DNA of 64,000 nt from Schistocephalus solidus (Eukaryota > Platyhelminthes > Cestoda > Diphyllobothriidea > Diphyllobothriidae): the NCBI GenBank assembly GCA_017591395.1, contig WEDG01000288.1:62001-126000 (forward strand), read 5' to 3'. Below are positions 1 through 11,715 of the stretch, in pieces (position 1 is the first letter of the stretch; each line of letters opens with the position of its first letter). A program made the position numbers and the translations under genes. The notes below the pieces were generated by a model. That model did no database searches. It was not told the DNA's origin and saw only the letters and a program-made list of their open reading frames with translations.

Positions 1-1400
1 CTCAATTGGTAGAACATTATGGCGTCTTCACAACGTATACTTGAAGAAAGGTTATCTTTTGGTTTTGAAAAAACGTTTCTTATTACGAGGTTTATTAAAA
101 TGTTGAAATGTCAATTCAAAAAGCATCGCATTAGTCCATCTGTTATTGCTGCTTATAACGTATACAACGTAGGCCACATGGACGGCAAAACTTGATGAGC
201 GCTATATGATATCTGTGGAATAACACAGAGAAATATTTGATCTGCCTTAGCCAAAAGGTATACAGCATGTAGTTGGAAAACGTTAAATGCAAGCGAAACG
301 GTAGGTCGGGCTCAAAATTATTCGGGAACCTTAAGTTTTTTTTACCAAAAGGTCTCATTTTTAAGGGATGGACTAGGAAGAAGACGTACTTTTTTACCAA
401 CTGAGTCCAAGTATACCTTCGTTTGAATTTATAAGGGCATAGAAAATCATTTTGAAAGATCATAATACTTAAGTAGTCAGGTCGTACAAGGTGTTATTTC
501 TGTAGGTGGCCGGAAAGAAGCCGTCCCCCACTTAAGATTCCTATGGCAAACAACTGAGTCGTGTAAAAGAACACTTCCGTCTAACGTACTCTGGTTTAGT
601 AAAGAGGGAAGGTGTTATTCTGTAGCATAGCCACACGCCACAAAACAAACCCAGGCAAGCTCAGCCCAGTGAAAGTACAAGAAAGGATATTTTTTGTGCA
701 TGTTCTCGATAAAATCTATTTTAATTTCTTAAGGCCACCTAAAACCAATGAGAAAAACGCACACGACATAATTAGCCCTTTTTACAGAGTATGATTTTCG
801 CAGGTGGTCAGAAGGAAACTCTTTCCAGTGAATGGAATATCTTGGGATGAGTCTGCACGATAATGAATACGACAAACCTACTCAAGTGATTTGTTCAAGT
901 TGACACACATTTCAGATGACACTTCAGGAGATAGGAAAGCTACGACACATATTAGTTCTTCACCCATCTGTTATTTGCCAGTCAAGTTTAAAAGTTGTCT
1001 GGTACGTCAATAGGTTTGGTTCTTAACTCCGCTAGCTTATCAGCTTCCTCCAAACTCAGCCCTTGGAGGCAGTCTTTTAACCTCGAGGTAAGACGGCCTT
1101 CGCGTGGCCACTCAATCACCAGAAAACCACCCCTTCGTGATTACTGTCATGCGAGCAGGAACCTTCTCTTAGTGTCACATTAACGTCGTGGTATTCAAAC
1201 ACTCGCTCACCCTGATGAAGAAAGCTGTCCACGCGATTCCTCTCGGTATTATTTGCATTACTTTTGGATTAGAGTAGTATACTGTCATTACCCATCCGAG
1301 CCACCACTCACGTTTTACACTATTCTGGGATTATTGGTGGCTATAAGAGTGCGCTTACATAACCTACCGCTGCCCAAAAATGCAGGTACTACAGAAGCAC
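1..1400. other. Left-edge spacer or intron, no firm gene
   Basis: No recognisable protein is seen. Short open stretches on the minus strand at about 1277-1127 and 1100-985 (the second contains SLEEADKLAEL before a stop) could be exons, but their borders and phases do not fit exon 9 clearly. Bases about 100-300 resemble 15630-15790, so part of this is an old dispersed repeat. Confidence 0.4.
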
Positions 1401-1418
1401 CCACCGCTACGCACCCAC

Positions 1419-1814
1419 CTGTAAGTAGAACTTCGAAAATGCGTCCTGACAGTTGGCAGGCCTTCTGTCTCGCAGGGTCTTGTACACCTGCACGGGACAA
1501 GGACACAGGGGCTCGACAGCCCCGACGCCTGGCGGTGTTGCCTCTGCGCGAAGAAAGTAGACTTGTTGACTGACGCGATTGTAGAAGCAGAGGTACTCAG
1601 TGCTGGTCTGTTGACACCTGCCCAGGCGGAAGTCACCCCAACGTAGAGCCAGGTGCTCGGTGCGATTCTCCACGCAGAAGGCCAGGCTGTTGATGAACCA
1701 GGCGGTGAAGTTAAGGGACCAGGGTTTGTGCAGAGACAGCACACCGTGCCGACGCAGATGGCTGACGTAGTCGGGGAAGTTGGAACATTGCAGGGCTACT
1801 GTAGAGTGGATAAC
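1419..1814 (-). CDS. Gene 1 exon 9: DUF3504 copy 3, N-terminal and middle parts
   Basis: The acceptor lies after a long pyrimidine tract (CGCCTCTCCCTCAG|GTT, phase 0) and the donor is TTACAG|GTGGGT (phase 0), 132 codons. The product has the full N-terminal half of the domain: LRRHGVLSLHKPWSL, a hydrophobic helix, the R-x-EHLALRWGDFRL strand, TEYLCFYNR, then CPVQVYKTLRDRRP and a KFYLQ strand at the 3' border. Like copy 2, it is interrupted exactly after the FYxQ strand. The ALGKN-type second half must be encoded further left; no convincing match was found between 1 and 1400. If not part of gene 1, this is a separate paralogue. Confidence 0.72.
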
Positions 1815-2070
1815 CTGAGGGAGAGGCGAATAAAACTACATGAGATCGATGCTACCTATGAGCTGGTGGATTTTATTACCAGATGAGTAACGCGGTAATC
1901 GCAATGGTCAAATAAATGTAAGCCTCATTTGAATGAATGAGGTGCACCTTGAGTTTCCTTGGTCAGAATTGCTTATACGCGCGGAAAGAAGACACGTGAA
2001 TGGGGTGAACTTCGCGCATTACATGTTGCCGTGCCAGCAGCCGTGAGGCAGCTCAGTATATAGGCAGAAT

Positions 2071-2236
2071 AACATGACCGACAAAGACAAGGGAGACTGG
2101 AATGGCCATTTATGGCTTATTAGCCGTCATCAGCCAGCCATAACCCAACCCCAGGCGCTGCGGCGCCCGAGCCTTGAACTCGTGACCTTGTTGGGCAGAA
2201 GTTCAACGCTCTACCCACTGCGCCACGAGCTCGAAA
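2071..2236 (-). repeat. tRNA-derived SINE, family 1
   Basis: Read on the minus strand, a tRNA-like head with an A-box-like TGGCGCAGTGGGTAG and a B-box-like GAGTTCAAGGCTC is followed by a conserved body. The body runs through CTGATGACGGCTAATAAG and AAATGGCCATTCCAGTCTC to a CTTGTCTTTGTCGGT tail. The same body recurs at about 10.2, 13.1, 15.15, 23.95, 34.15, 34.4, 36.1, 47.3 and 54.1 kb. It abuts the 5' end of the LINE fragment that follows. Confidence 0.75.
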
Positions 2237-3043
2237 CCGGCAAGACATCGCTTCGTCTTCTCAAAGATGAGGCACCGATTTCAACCCTGACGAAGGCCTC
2301 AAGGTAAGCGATTGCCAGGTAAGTTAAATACTCTTTTGGTAAATTTGTCTGCTCATTGTTTTGATTTCAGCGACCAAATAACCCAGAAACTGGAGGACCT
2401 GAATGCTCCAGATAATAACGCCACCGTGGAGACACGATGGAGTCAACTGCAAAATGTTATCCAGTCCACCGGCCTCGAAGTCCTTGGACGCGCACGCCGT
2501 TAAAACCAGGATTGGTTTGTCGACAATGACGCCGACATCAGCACTTACTCGCGGAGAAGAATGGACTGCACAAAGTCTACATGGACCTTCGGACTGACGC
2601 CACCAAAGTAGCCTTCTTCAGATACCGCTAGCTTGTAAACCAACGTCTGTGGGAGATGCAGGATGCCTGGATGGTCCGAAAAGCTGAGGAAATCCAGGGG
2701 TATGCAGATCGCAATAAAATGAAAAACTTTGTGAAAGCCATCTAAGGCCCCTGCATCAAGGGAACAGCATCACTGCTCAGCTTTGATGGCACAACACTTA
2801 TGACAGAGAAATCCCGAATTCTGGAGCACTGGGCTGAGCAATTCATAAATGTCCTTAATTGCTCATCGGCCATTTCTCATGCTGCCATTGACCGGCTCCC
2901 TCAAGTGGACATGAGAAAATGACCTGGATCTACCGCCTTCTCTACCAGAAACCATCCGGGTCCTGCAACAGATTTCCAGCGGTAAAGCACCGGGATCCGA
3001 CGCAATCCCACCGGAAGTCTACAAGCATGGTGGGCCCCGGCTG

Positions 3044-3490
3044 ATGGCGGAACTCGCAACAGGCTTTCAGGATATGTGGCGGCAAGGACAAGTTCCTCAG
3101 GATTTCAAAGACTTGACCATCGTCCTTATCTACAAGCGGAAGAGGAACCGGCAACCATGTGATAACCACAGAGGCATCTCATTCCTCAACATCACCGGGA
3201 AGATCTTCGCCCGTATCCTTCTTAATCGTCTGAACGGTCACCTAGAGCAGCGAATTCTCCCAGAAAGCCAATGTGGTTTCCGACGCCTCCGCGGAGCAAC
3301 CGACATGATCTTTGCCACCTGCCAGCTAAAAGAGAAGTGTCACGAGATGCGAACTCACCTTTACCCTACCTTCGTGGATCTGACAAAAGCCCCGAATCAA
3401 CGTCAACGTCGCTCAACTCAAAAATGTGGAAGCTTTCGCTTATCTGGTAAGCACGCTGTCAGGCAACGCGGGAATCGACGACGAGGGTAG
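3044..3490 (+). pseudogene. Reverse transcriptase fragment of LINE copy A
   Basis: Shows the RT fingers and early palm: QVPQDFKD, DNHRGISFLNITGKIFARIL, LPESQCGFRR and the FVDLTKA segment. The downstream palm with the catalytic F/YADD is deleted. Stop codons and shifts separate it from the flanking pieces. Confidence 0.85.
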
Positions 3491-3996
3491 CCCAACGGAT
3501 CTCTAAAGCTAGTCAGGCCTTCGACCGGCTGCAGGCCTCCATGTGGAATCGCCACGGTATTCACCTGAACACCAAACTGAAAATTTACAAGGCCGTCGTC
3601 TTGAAGACACTACTTTGCGGAGCGGACACATGGACCGTTTACTCGAGCCAAGCCACGGAAGATGAATTACGTCCACCTCAGCTGCCTCCGCAGAATACAG
3701 AAGCTGAGATGGCAAGACAGGATCCGGACACGGAAGTCCTGGAGCAGACGGGCATCCTCAGCATCCGCGCCATGCTGGGGCAACTACAACTGCGATGGAG
3801 CGGCCACCTGGTAAGAATGGACGACGAGCGACTACCCAAACGACTTTTCTACGGAGATGTCGCTACAGCTGCTCGCCGACAGCAAGGTCAAAAATGACGC
3901 TACATGGACACATTGAAGAAATCTCTGAAGCAATTGCAAATCAACCCGGCGACCTGGGAGGACTTCTCCCAGGATAGACCGGCATAGAGAAGATCC

Positions 3997-4524
3997 GTGA
4001 AGACTGGTGCAGCAATCTATGAGGCTAACCGGATCGCTGCTGCTAAGGCCAAAAAGGCGGCTCACATGTCACAAGCTCCGCGGATCAACACAGCCAATGC
4101 CCAAGCCCTGCCAACGCGCCCGCGCTGTCAGCGCACATTCCACGCACGAATCGGCCTGGTCGGACATCGTCGAACTCAATGCAACAACGATCCCAAAACA
4201 TCAACTTCTGCTACATCTGCCTCAGACACCACGACGAGGAACACCCCAACCACTATTAACAACTTCGCCGATGCCCCACCACCCACGATCACCGACACCA
4301 TCATCCCTCCTCTACCCATCGTGCCGATCACGGTGACGAACACCACTTGCCCCACTCCCACCACCTCTGACTACCTGCCACCTGCTACCTCCTACACCAC
4401 CACCGCCCCCAGTACCAGCGATGGGGACTCAGTTCTAAACTGTTCCATTGCGATCGCACATTTACCTCACACATCGGCCTGGTCAGTCACTTGCGAACCC
4501 ATTTCACAGAGACTGGAAAACTAG
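3997..4524 (+). pseudogene. C2H2 finger region of LINE copy A, first part
   Basis: After an EANRIAAAKAK linker comes a finger of the form CPRCQRTF-x7-GLVGHRRTQC (C2HC), a Thr/Pro-rich spacer, and remnants of further fingers that continue frame-shifted to about 4930. In intact relatives the fingers sit C-terminal to the reverse transcriptase, presumably binding nucleic acid. Confidence 0.75.
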
Positions 4525-5825
4525 TGCCTAGAACACAAACACACAACAGAGACCACTGCAACCAATGCCCTCACAGCCCACGCGAATCAACTCATCGCAT
4601 AGGCCTGCTAGGTCACATGCGCATCCACGAAAGCAGAATCCACCTTGATGCCAACACGTCTTGCGCACCCATGAACACTTCCCATGGTTCTCCCATGAGC
4701 TCGACTATCAGTACCAGCAGCAGAATCCCTCCAGACTCAGCACCTCCCGACCTATATTGTCCTCATTATCACCGCACATTCACATCATGCAAATCCATCG
4801 CACAGAGACCAGCGAACCAGTGCCAAGAGCAGCAACATCAACCCGCCACACCCGCATCACTGCCCACGCACATTCACACATCGCATGGGCCTATTAGGTC
4901 ACATACATCTCCATGAAAACTTGTGGTTGAACACCGCCGGCTATACCACAACACTACATCTCTCCTCCTCAGCCTCTGTACCTCACATGATCGCACGCAA
5001 CACCACAAAAAAACATACTTTCAGTCTGCATAGTTGATTGAGAGGGAAGTATGATCCTCGGCTCATTCTCCATGTGGCTACTCTGCTGCATTTATCATCT
5101 GAACGTGAGAAAATCGTGGGCGATAAGTGCCGTGGGTTGGAAGGTTGCCAACTTACACTGACACTCAGACCTCGCAGTCAGTGCAATGTGTGTTGTGTGG
5201 AGTGGCTGACTGGTGGTCCGAGAGTCAGGCTGCGATGGCTCCTTCTTAACATGACATCTGGCTATTTTCACAAATGTCAGATGTGAGCCGTTTAACCCCC
5301 TGTTGTGTGAAATCCTGGTGCTTGTGTTTGGGGGGCCAGGTCGCGTATGCAGTACGCGTAGACGAGGTCACCAGCAGGTGCGCCCACTTCCGCATCAGAC
5401 AACTGACCAGCCAGATCCTCGGCTAAATTCATGCCAGCTTTTCAAAAATAAAGAAATTGGGATTCAGGTACAAAGGAAGTCAAAGAAGCGACACTTGCAG
5501 ACTGAAAGCTGCGTAGTTCGTCCGGTCGGGGATCTCTAAATTTGGGTGGCGGTGTGATGTGTACAAGGTCTGCCTTGCTCTGCGTAAAACAGCGGCCACT
5601 GGCATGAACAGCGACTTCTGGTATCGTCGTGAGATTCTGCCTATCAGGCTCATTTGTCCTGTTGCGGCAGTTTTTGAAGTTTCCTGGAGGCCCGATCATC
5701 CTATCATTGCTGACCGCCGCCGCCGCCGCCGGTGACACGACAATGCCCGCCTGCTGGTCCAATGAGGTTACGAGAAAGGGTAGTGGGAACTGGGTTGCCT
5801 TCGCTCCGGACTCCTGGAGACTCAC

Positions 5826-5924
5826 CGTCTGACTAAAAACTTGTAGGGAACCTGCTCCGTTGACTTCTTGGGGGATATCATTCAGCGAAAGTAGCTGCAC
5901 TGGCGCTGGCGCAAACCCCGAAGG
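5826..5924 (-). CDS. Gene 1 exon 8 (short form), 33 codons
   Basis: The acceptor is CAACCGCAG|CCT (phase 0) and a strong donor ACG|GTGAGT ends the exon at phase 0, compatible with exon 9 at 1814. The frame also stays open past this donor to a TGA at 5444-5442, giving a 160-residue alternative C-terminus in which this would be the last exon. The read-through sequence is also Ser/Ala/Pro-rich, so an alternative end is possible. I prefer the spliced form because exon 9 carries a further DUF3504 copy on the same strand and in the matching phase. Confidence 0.55.
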
Positions 5925-6540
5925 CTGCGGTTGACAGGCCTAGGAGGAAGACAGAGAGTGGACGGTCAGAGGAGGGGACACGATTTTGTCCTCGGTATTG
6001 ACCAACAGTTTGGAGTGAGCTGCGATGACCAAAGCTGCCGTCGGTCTAACTGCAGTCAATCAGAGGAACACCGGTAAGACGGGGTTTGCCAGTCAGCCCC
6101 AGGTGTGTCTCATAAGTGGCTGTTAGTCAAGGCCAACTGCCTACTAGTCGGATTCATGGATCTGACAAATAAGCAACCCCGGGTCATGCGCAGAAACAGC
6201 CTTTAGGCATGGATGGACAGAGATCTGCTTGGTTGTCTCCTTACTTGCCCCATGGGCAGCAGATACAAGCTCGGACATGCGTGTTTCACTGATTTTGTGC
6301 CACTGGGTGTCACAGCTGCGAGGGATTCAGTGCCTAATTAAGTTTCCTCAAAACCCTCCTGTGTTCTAAACTTTTACGCGAAGCCTTTTATGCACCTCAG
6401 ACACTTGCACGTGAAACGGGAGGAATTTCATTGACACAAGCCTTTTCAGGTTTGTGCAGAACGTTGATATGAACAGTTGAGCAGTTGATGAGTTTTAGCG
6501 GAATAGCCGCATAATATTCTCATACTGCTCACCAGAGTGA

Positions 6541-6706
<166 letters not shown>

Positions 6707-6871
6707 TACAATAGTAATGACAGCTGTAGCGGTAATGGGCGGTGGCGAGGATGTCACGATTGATACTACTATTCTCGGAGGAAATAAAGTTATAGGCCTC
6801 CAACTATAGTAAAACCATAAGTACAAGGCCTACCAACTCGTCAAGGCCTCAGTATCGAGCATAAAGCTAAC

Positions 6872-7399
6872 CTGTGCCAAGTCCATCTCAGTGGTTCCGA
6901 GGGAGCTGGCGGCAGCATTCTGATGCGTGGAATATTGTATTTGGAGCTGCCCCATTGCCGCCGTGGATGCTGCGGCGGTATAGAGAGCTGGTGGAGAGGC
7001 TGTCTGTGGGATTGGTACCTTGAGAGCTGGTATTACCAAGCCTTGAGGGTGGAACACAATGTTGCCGCCCTCCGCTGTTTCAACTTCTTTTTTGGCCTGT
7101 AGACTGCCGCTGTTCGCAAACATCCCAGTGGGGCTGCCGGCAGTCGACAGCGTCAGTACAGGCGCACTTAGGACGTCCGCGGCGGTGGACGCCGGGAAGA
7201 AGGAGAGAGTTGGCGAGAGCAGCAACTGGTTTGGGCCAGTAAAGGGAGACAATGTGAGGAGAGACCCCGCCGACGAGGGCGTTTCAAGAGAAGGCACCGG
7301 CAGAAGGACGAAGTTGACCGGTAGCGAGGCGGCAGAACCGACGGTGAACGCTGGCGAGGCCAGAGGTCTTAGAAGTCCCGGACAGAAATGGGTGGGGAG
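6872..7399 (-). CDS. Gene 1 exon 7: Ser/Pro/Ala-rich linker
   Basis: The acceptor is ATATTTGCAG|CTC (phase 0) and the donor is GCACAG|GTTAGC (phase 0), with 176 open codons. The product is a low-complexity hydrophobic/Ser/Pro/Ala sequence with Gln-rich stretches toward its end, like the disordered regions flanking DUF3504 in QRICH1-like proteins. No domain is recognised. It is followed on the plus strand by the (AGT)n repeat at 6541-6706, which lies in the next intron. Confidence 0.68.
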
Positions 7400-7409
7400 C
7401 TGCAAATAT

Positions 7410-8430
7410 GGCAGTGCAGTGATGCGTGACTTTCACCTAACGGAACAGACTTCGGCATTCTTTAGGAAGGGAAGGACACTTATTGGTAAATGGGCATAGG
7501 TGCGTAAATTAGCAGAGCAAGCTGGACTCCGCCCAACTTTGTCATAAATGATGTGAGGAGGAACGCATGAGAGTAAAGTAGGAGACAGGACTATGCACCC
7601 CTCCCCCACCTCGGTAGTACTGGCGAACTCAGGCTAAATTCCGGCAGGAGGTTAGAGTCATGGTTAGAACACGGGAATAGGCAAGGCCACCTGTAACAAC
7701 GAAGGACACTTATGTATGCGTTCGAATGAGAAGCCCCTTTCAGCGAGGTGTAGCGCAAAATTTGCATTAAGTTCAGGTAACTAAAGAAAAAATGGGCGTA
7801 CTCGTTTTGATTTCCATGCTATATCACCACTTGGAAATTTGGACCATTGACACTGATGGCAACAGAAAAAACCACAAGAACTGAGCAAGGTTTTGTTTAA
7901 GAAACTGCGGAGATACATTCAGTCACATAACCCAGTCTGTTTGGAGTTGGAACATGTATATTCAAGGATTTCATCGAAAACGCCAGACGCCTTACATAGT
8001 CTACGACTTGGAATAACTTTAAATACGCTTGTTAAACAAGGCCATGGGAAATAGCAAGCTCACACAGCCAGATAGAGTTTGCACTAAGAGCGAATCAAAC
8101 GGCAACCTGTAATGACTCTAGTCTGGGTGCGTGCCGCATCACAGCACCACTCGCGCGTACTTGCACGTGCATACCAATTGCCGTCTAGTTTTCAGCCAAT
8201 CAGAGCTGTCCAAACCGGCTAGTTATCTTCAAGGCCGACGCAGACATCCGCGCTCAAGGCACTGTCATAGATGTCCCGGTGACAATCGAACGCCGATAAG
8301 GGCACGCGTCCTCGTACCTGGTCGATTAAAACTGAATTCTGTCTTTAGTTTCTTGGTTCAAATCGGTCGGAACGGGATTGTCTTTGAGAATGTGTTACAA
8401 CAAGAATCTGAAATGTCAGACAGTCACCTA
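7410..8430. other. Gene 1 intron, unannotated
   Basis: No coding potential or recognised repeat family was seen between exon 7 and the TTC repeat, apart from short AT-rich stretches. Confidence 0.5.
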
Positions 8431-8540
8431 TTCTTCTTCTTCTTCTTCTTCTTCTTCTTCTTTTCTTTTTCTTCTTCTTCTTCTTTTTTTCTTCTTCTTC
8501 TTCTTCTTCTTCTTCTTCTTCTTCATTTTCTTCTTCTTCT
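8431..8540 (+). repeat. (TTC)n triplet microsatellite
   Basis: Pure CTT/TTC units with a few TTTT interruptions, a polypurine/polypyrimidine tract in the gene 1 intron between exons 6 and 7. Confidence 0.97.
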
Positions 8541-9469
8541 GAATTGATAGAAAGGTCTATTGACTTGGCACTCAGGCCACAGACTAAGTAGTCCAGAGGC
8601 CTTTCGCCAAAATATTGTCTACCTCAAAAGTAACGCATGCGCTCAGCGTAGACTGTTTTAGCAAACAACGTGTCACACACTGAGAGCATTTTTGTGAACG
8701 CGTAATCTACAAAATAGGGCATTCTCACTGTCAGTATTAATAAGAAGGATTTAGCTTAAAATCGTGGTTCTCAGCCTTTTTCAATCTTGTCCGTGATTTC
8801 GAAATCTTTCGAAAAAACTAAAAGTAAGTAACAGGACCTATGTTGTTGCCGACAGGAAAACGAGGACATGGCTCAATTGTTAGGATGTTTGACGTCTCAC
8901 TTACAAGTTACCGAACAGGAACGTTATTCGGCTGAATTTCCGGCTTCATGCACGAAGGCAGCTTCAGAAATGGCAGTAAATTATGCACAGAGAGTAACAG
9001 CAGTTATAGGGTGCAGTCGTACCATTAGCAACTCCCGTCTTCATCGAGGATGGCTGCCCTTTGGTAAGGTAGTTGCTTGATGGCTGGCCGTCAAGTCATT
9101 AAGCGCTGATCTTTCATCACATCTGTTGGATGTTGGCCTGATAATGGTGGTACGAGGTTCAACGGCCAAGTACACAGTGGTCTATGAGGTCCACGGCACA
9201 TCCCGGCGCAAGAACTTGTCCCACCGACAGCGGGATAGGATCAAGGAGGCGAGAATCACTGCAACCGCTTTCCGCGCCAAAGCAGGTCATCGCTGTCGTT
9301 CCGTAGAACTACCCAATAACAGCCAGTGCTAATGTTCTTTCATCTGGCACACTAAGAGATGAGCAGGTCGTGTGTGGCACGCGTAAACGAGCTGTTTAAC
9401 GTTTGTCAGCCACTGCGCCTGTGCCCACTCATGGTCGTCTTTCCATCGGGGCAAAGTGAGTGATGGAAG
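8541..9469. other. Gene 1 intron, unannotated
   Basis: Several short open frames (for example 8868-9080) show no recognisable family. Nothing firm is present. Confidence 0.4.
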
Positions 9470-9595
9470 AGCGGGGAAGTAAAGAGTGCGGCAGATGTGG
9501 CACAAGTCTGCTATCACTATAAAATAATTCACGCGCAAGTCACCATCCCTGCATGTGGCTGACTTCGCCGATTTCGACGGTCACCACCACAGCAT
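9470..9595 (+). repeat. Solo fragment of the LINE 3' region
   Basis: Carries the block GAGTGCGGCAGATG ... CTATCAC ... TTCACGCGCAAGTCACC, which follows the finger ORF in the longer LINE copies. Confidence 0.7.
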
Positions 9596-10149
9596 AGCCC
9601 TTCAATCTGTCACGTAGCCCTGATTTCCATCTTAATTTTACCTTCTTCAACGGCCGTTGCCTGTACACAACAACAGCTATGTGAGCGAATAATGGTAGGT
9701 GTTGAGAATCAATCCTGACAGAGGCTCAAGTAAAAGAATCAGCCATAACCGATAGAAGAAAGTGTATACAAATTCGAAGGACACCGGAGATCTGCCTTAT
9801 GCGGGATGAAACGGAATGTACGTCTGACTTTGAGTGGATGACTGAGCAATTTTTCATGCGCTCGGACGACGAAAATGATGACGATGAGGAAGCTAAAATG
9901 GGCATTTAAGGTTCCACCAGACAGGGAATAAACTCTACCTCCTTTAAAATGGCTCGACAGAACTTATCTCGGAAGTAATTCTGGTCTGAGTATGGAGGCA
10001 GCAGAGAGTGCCGAACCGGTTCATTCGCCTGCCTTTCTCTAACTTATTTTGCGATTGGGCGCCCACCGATCGGTTACGGAACTAACTCATCCCATAATGC
10101 CTCGGGGCTCAATCTCAAGCCCCGTCAATAGCTGCTAAGCGGCTAGTGA

Positions 10150-10400
10150 TATATGCCCATAGGCATTACGGACAATGACAGCGGGAGTGAAGTGGCCATT
10201 TCTGGTTTATTGGCCGTCATCAGCCATGCATACCCAACCTCAATTGTTGCGGCAACTGAGGCTTGAACCCACGAACCCGCAGTGGGTAGACAGGTAGCGG
10301 GTTCGAGCCTTGGATTGGTGCAACACCTCGGATTGGGAATGGTGGACTGAGCCAGAAATGGCCATTCCAATCTCTCTCGTCATTTTCGATAAGGAAGTTC
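10150..10400. repeat. Inverted pair of family 1 SINEs (head-to-head)
   Basis: A minus-oriented SINE body (GTGGCCATTTCTGG, GGCCGTCATCAGCC) at the left is followed by a plus-oriented copy (CGGGTTCGAGCC B box, then AGCCAGAAATGGCCATTCC) at the right, producing a fold-back. Confidence 0.75.
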
Positions 10401-10589
10401 TGTTTATTTTTTGCGATTATTTGCAATTCCTGAGTTCATCCATGGTTAAACCCAAGTGTATAGCTTGGTCGTAGACCCGCATTTCTCTCAGTTAGTATTA
10501 AGTTCAATGTGGCGGTAAAAATTCCTAACGTTTCTTAGACTTCCTATTTATATACAGGTTGCATGACTACTTGCTCTTCCCTATGTCGT

Positions 10590-10790
10590 TGTGTGTGTAG
10601 TACGTGAGCCTGCGCCCTCTACCATATCCGGTTTTCTTGACTCTGTCTTGAAACCGGGCTTAGCTGGGGGAGTGGAAAAGGGAGTGAGGAAGATGCAGTG
10701 CAGGTCTACTGTCACTGCAATCCATCGCAAGTCACCATCTTTGCACCAGCCTGCTGTGGTGCATACGGTCAACATTGTCAAAAACAATGT
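10590..10790 (+). repeat. Solo fragment of the LINE 3' region
   Basis: Contains the recurrent blocks TTCTTGACTCTGTCTTGA, GCAAGTCACCATC and a GGTCAACATTGTC-like end, matching the 3' region of LINE copies C, D and E. Confidence 0.7.
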
Positions 10791-10904
10791 TCGAACTGAC
10801 ATATGAGTACTTTTTATCAGCTAGACACGTGAAAAAGAACCTCTCCCATCGGTTATACACGAAGCATGTGCAAAATTTTAGAAAGGGTGAATATTATCGA
10901 GTCA

Positions 10905-11005
10905 TAGACCTAACCCTAACGTTAAACTTTACCCAAATCTTAGCCATGACACTTAACTTAACTCTTAACCTGACCTTAGCCAAAACCTTGGCTTATGTTT
11001 GACTC
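10905..11005. repeat. Degenerate TTAACC/CTAACCC-like simple repeat
   Basis: Irregular six- to eight-base units around CTAACCCTAA and CTTAACC. Similar degenerate units on the other strand occur at about 22320, 22760-22880, 31735-31775 and 43430-43540. Confidence 0.55.
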
Positions 11006-11219
11006 TAGTCTTGAGATTAACCCTGATATCCCTGGAATGTAGCACAAAGTTTCCTGAATAGGGGGGGAGGGGAGGGTCGTCCCGATTCCCGTACTAAAAT
11101 TGGCCAAGCGAAACTGAATGAGGGGAGGTTGCCTTTGCAGTGTGCGAAGAAAAAAGGGCAACGATCAAACTACACCATGCTTGCTTATTTGAGGTTAGGC
11201 TGGATTAAAGTAAAGGGAA

Positions 11220-11310
11220 AGGCAAATAAAATACAACAAAACAAACAACCGGCAATGAAGCAAACTTAAAACAAGCAAACAAAACAAAACAAACAAACAA
11301 GTAAACAAAT
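11220..11310. repeat. A-rich AAAC simple repeat in intron
   Basis: Repeated AAAC/AAACAA units, low complexity only, in the gene 1 intron between exons 6 and 7. The remainder of 11006-11700 shows no feature. Confidence 0.6.
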
Positions 11311-11715
11311 TTACGCTATAAATGCAGGTAATCTCAACGCCTTCCACAGACTCCACTAGTTTTTTCGCTCTAATTTCCTACTAATAAAACTAATATTTTC
11401 ACCCTTTTCGTTTTACAGGAGTCCCTGGGCTCTCATTGAACTTATATTTATATTCTTGCCGAAGCATGTTTGAGTACTGGAATAATTGAATAGCGGTCAA
11501 TAGTTGCCTGGGTGTGGGATAGATTAGCTGATCTGTGAAAGCCGTCTGCACAGGCCCTAGGCTAACCATCATCAGACTCGGGCAGATATGGTTTTTCCGC
11601 TGACGACCAAAAAATAAGCTGTCTACACCGAGTCTTCTGTGGACAGTAGTTGGTGCTCTTTCTAAAAGAGTTCACACTATTCTAGAATATGAAATGACCT
11701 AAAAATAGGGCTTAC

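Larger units (their letters stand above)
2300..5440 (+). mobile_element. LINE copy A (5'-truncated, internally deleted)
   Basis: The copy starts just after the endonuclease, at the segment encoding PGKLNTLL, and runs through reverse transcriptase fingers (3044-3390) to C2H2 fingers (3997-4930) and the non-coding 3' region (4937-5440). The frame shifts repeatedly. At about 3391 the sequence jumps from FVDLTKA directly to the [11 protein letters not shown] segment, removing the FADD active-site region, so it cannot encode an active enzyme. It lies in the gene 1 intron between exons 8 and 9, antisense to the gene. The family is an APE-type LINE; I did not assign a clade. Confidence 0.85.

Noticed and set aside
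985..1280. Candidate continuation of DUF3504 copy 3 (a stretch reading ERNRVDSFLHQ and a later LSLEEADKLAEL)
   Set aside because: Only a faint likeness to the GKNRIG box, and the best acceptor is out of phase with exon 9.
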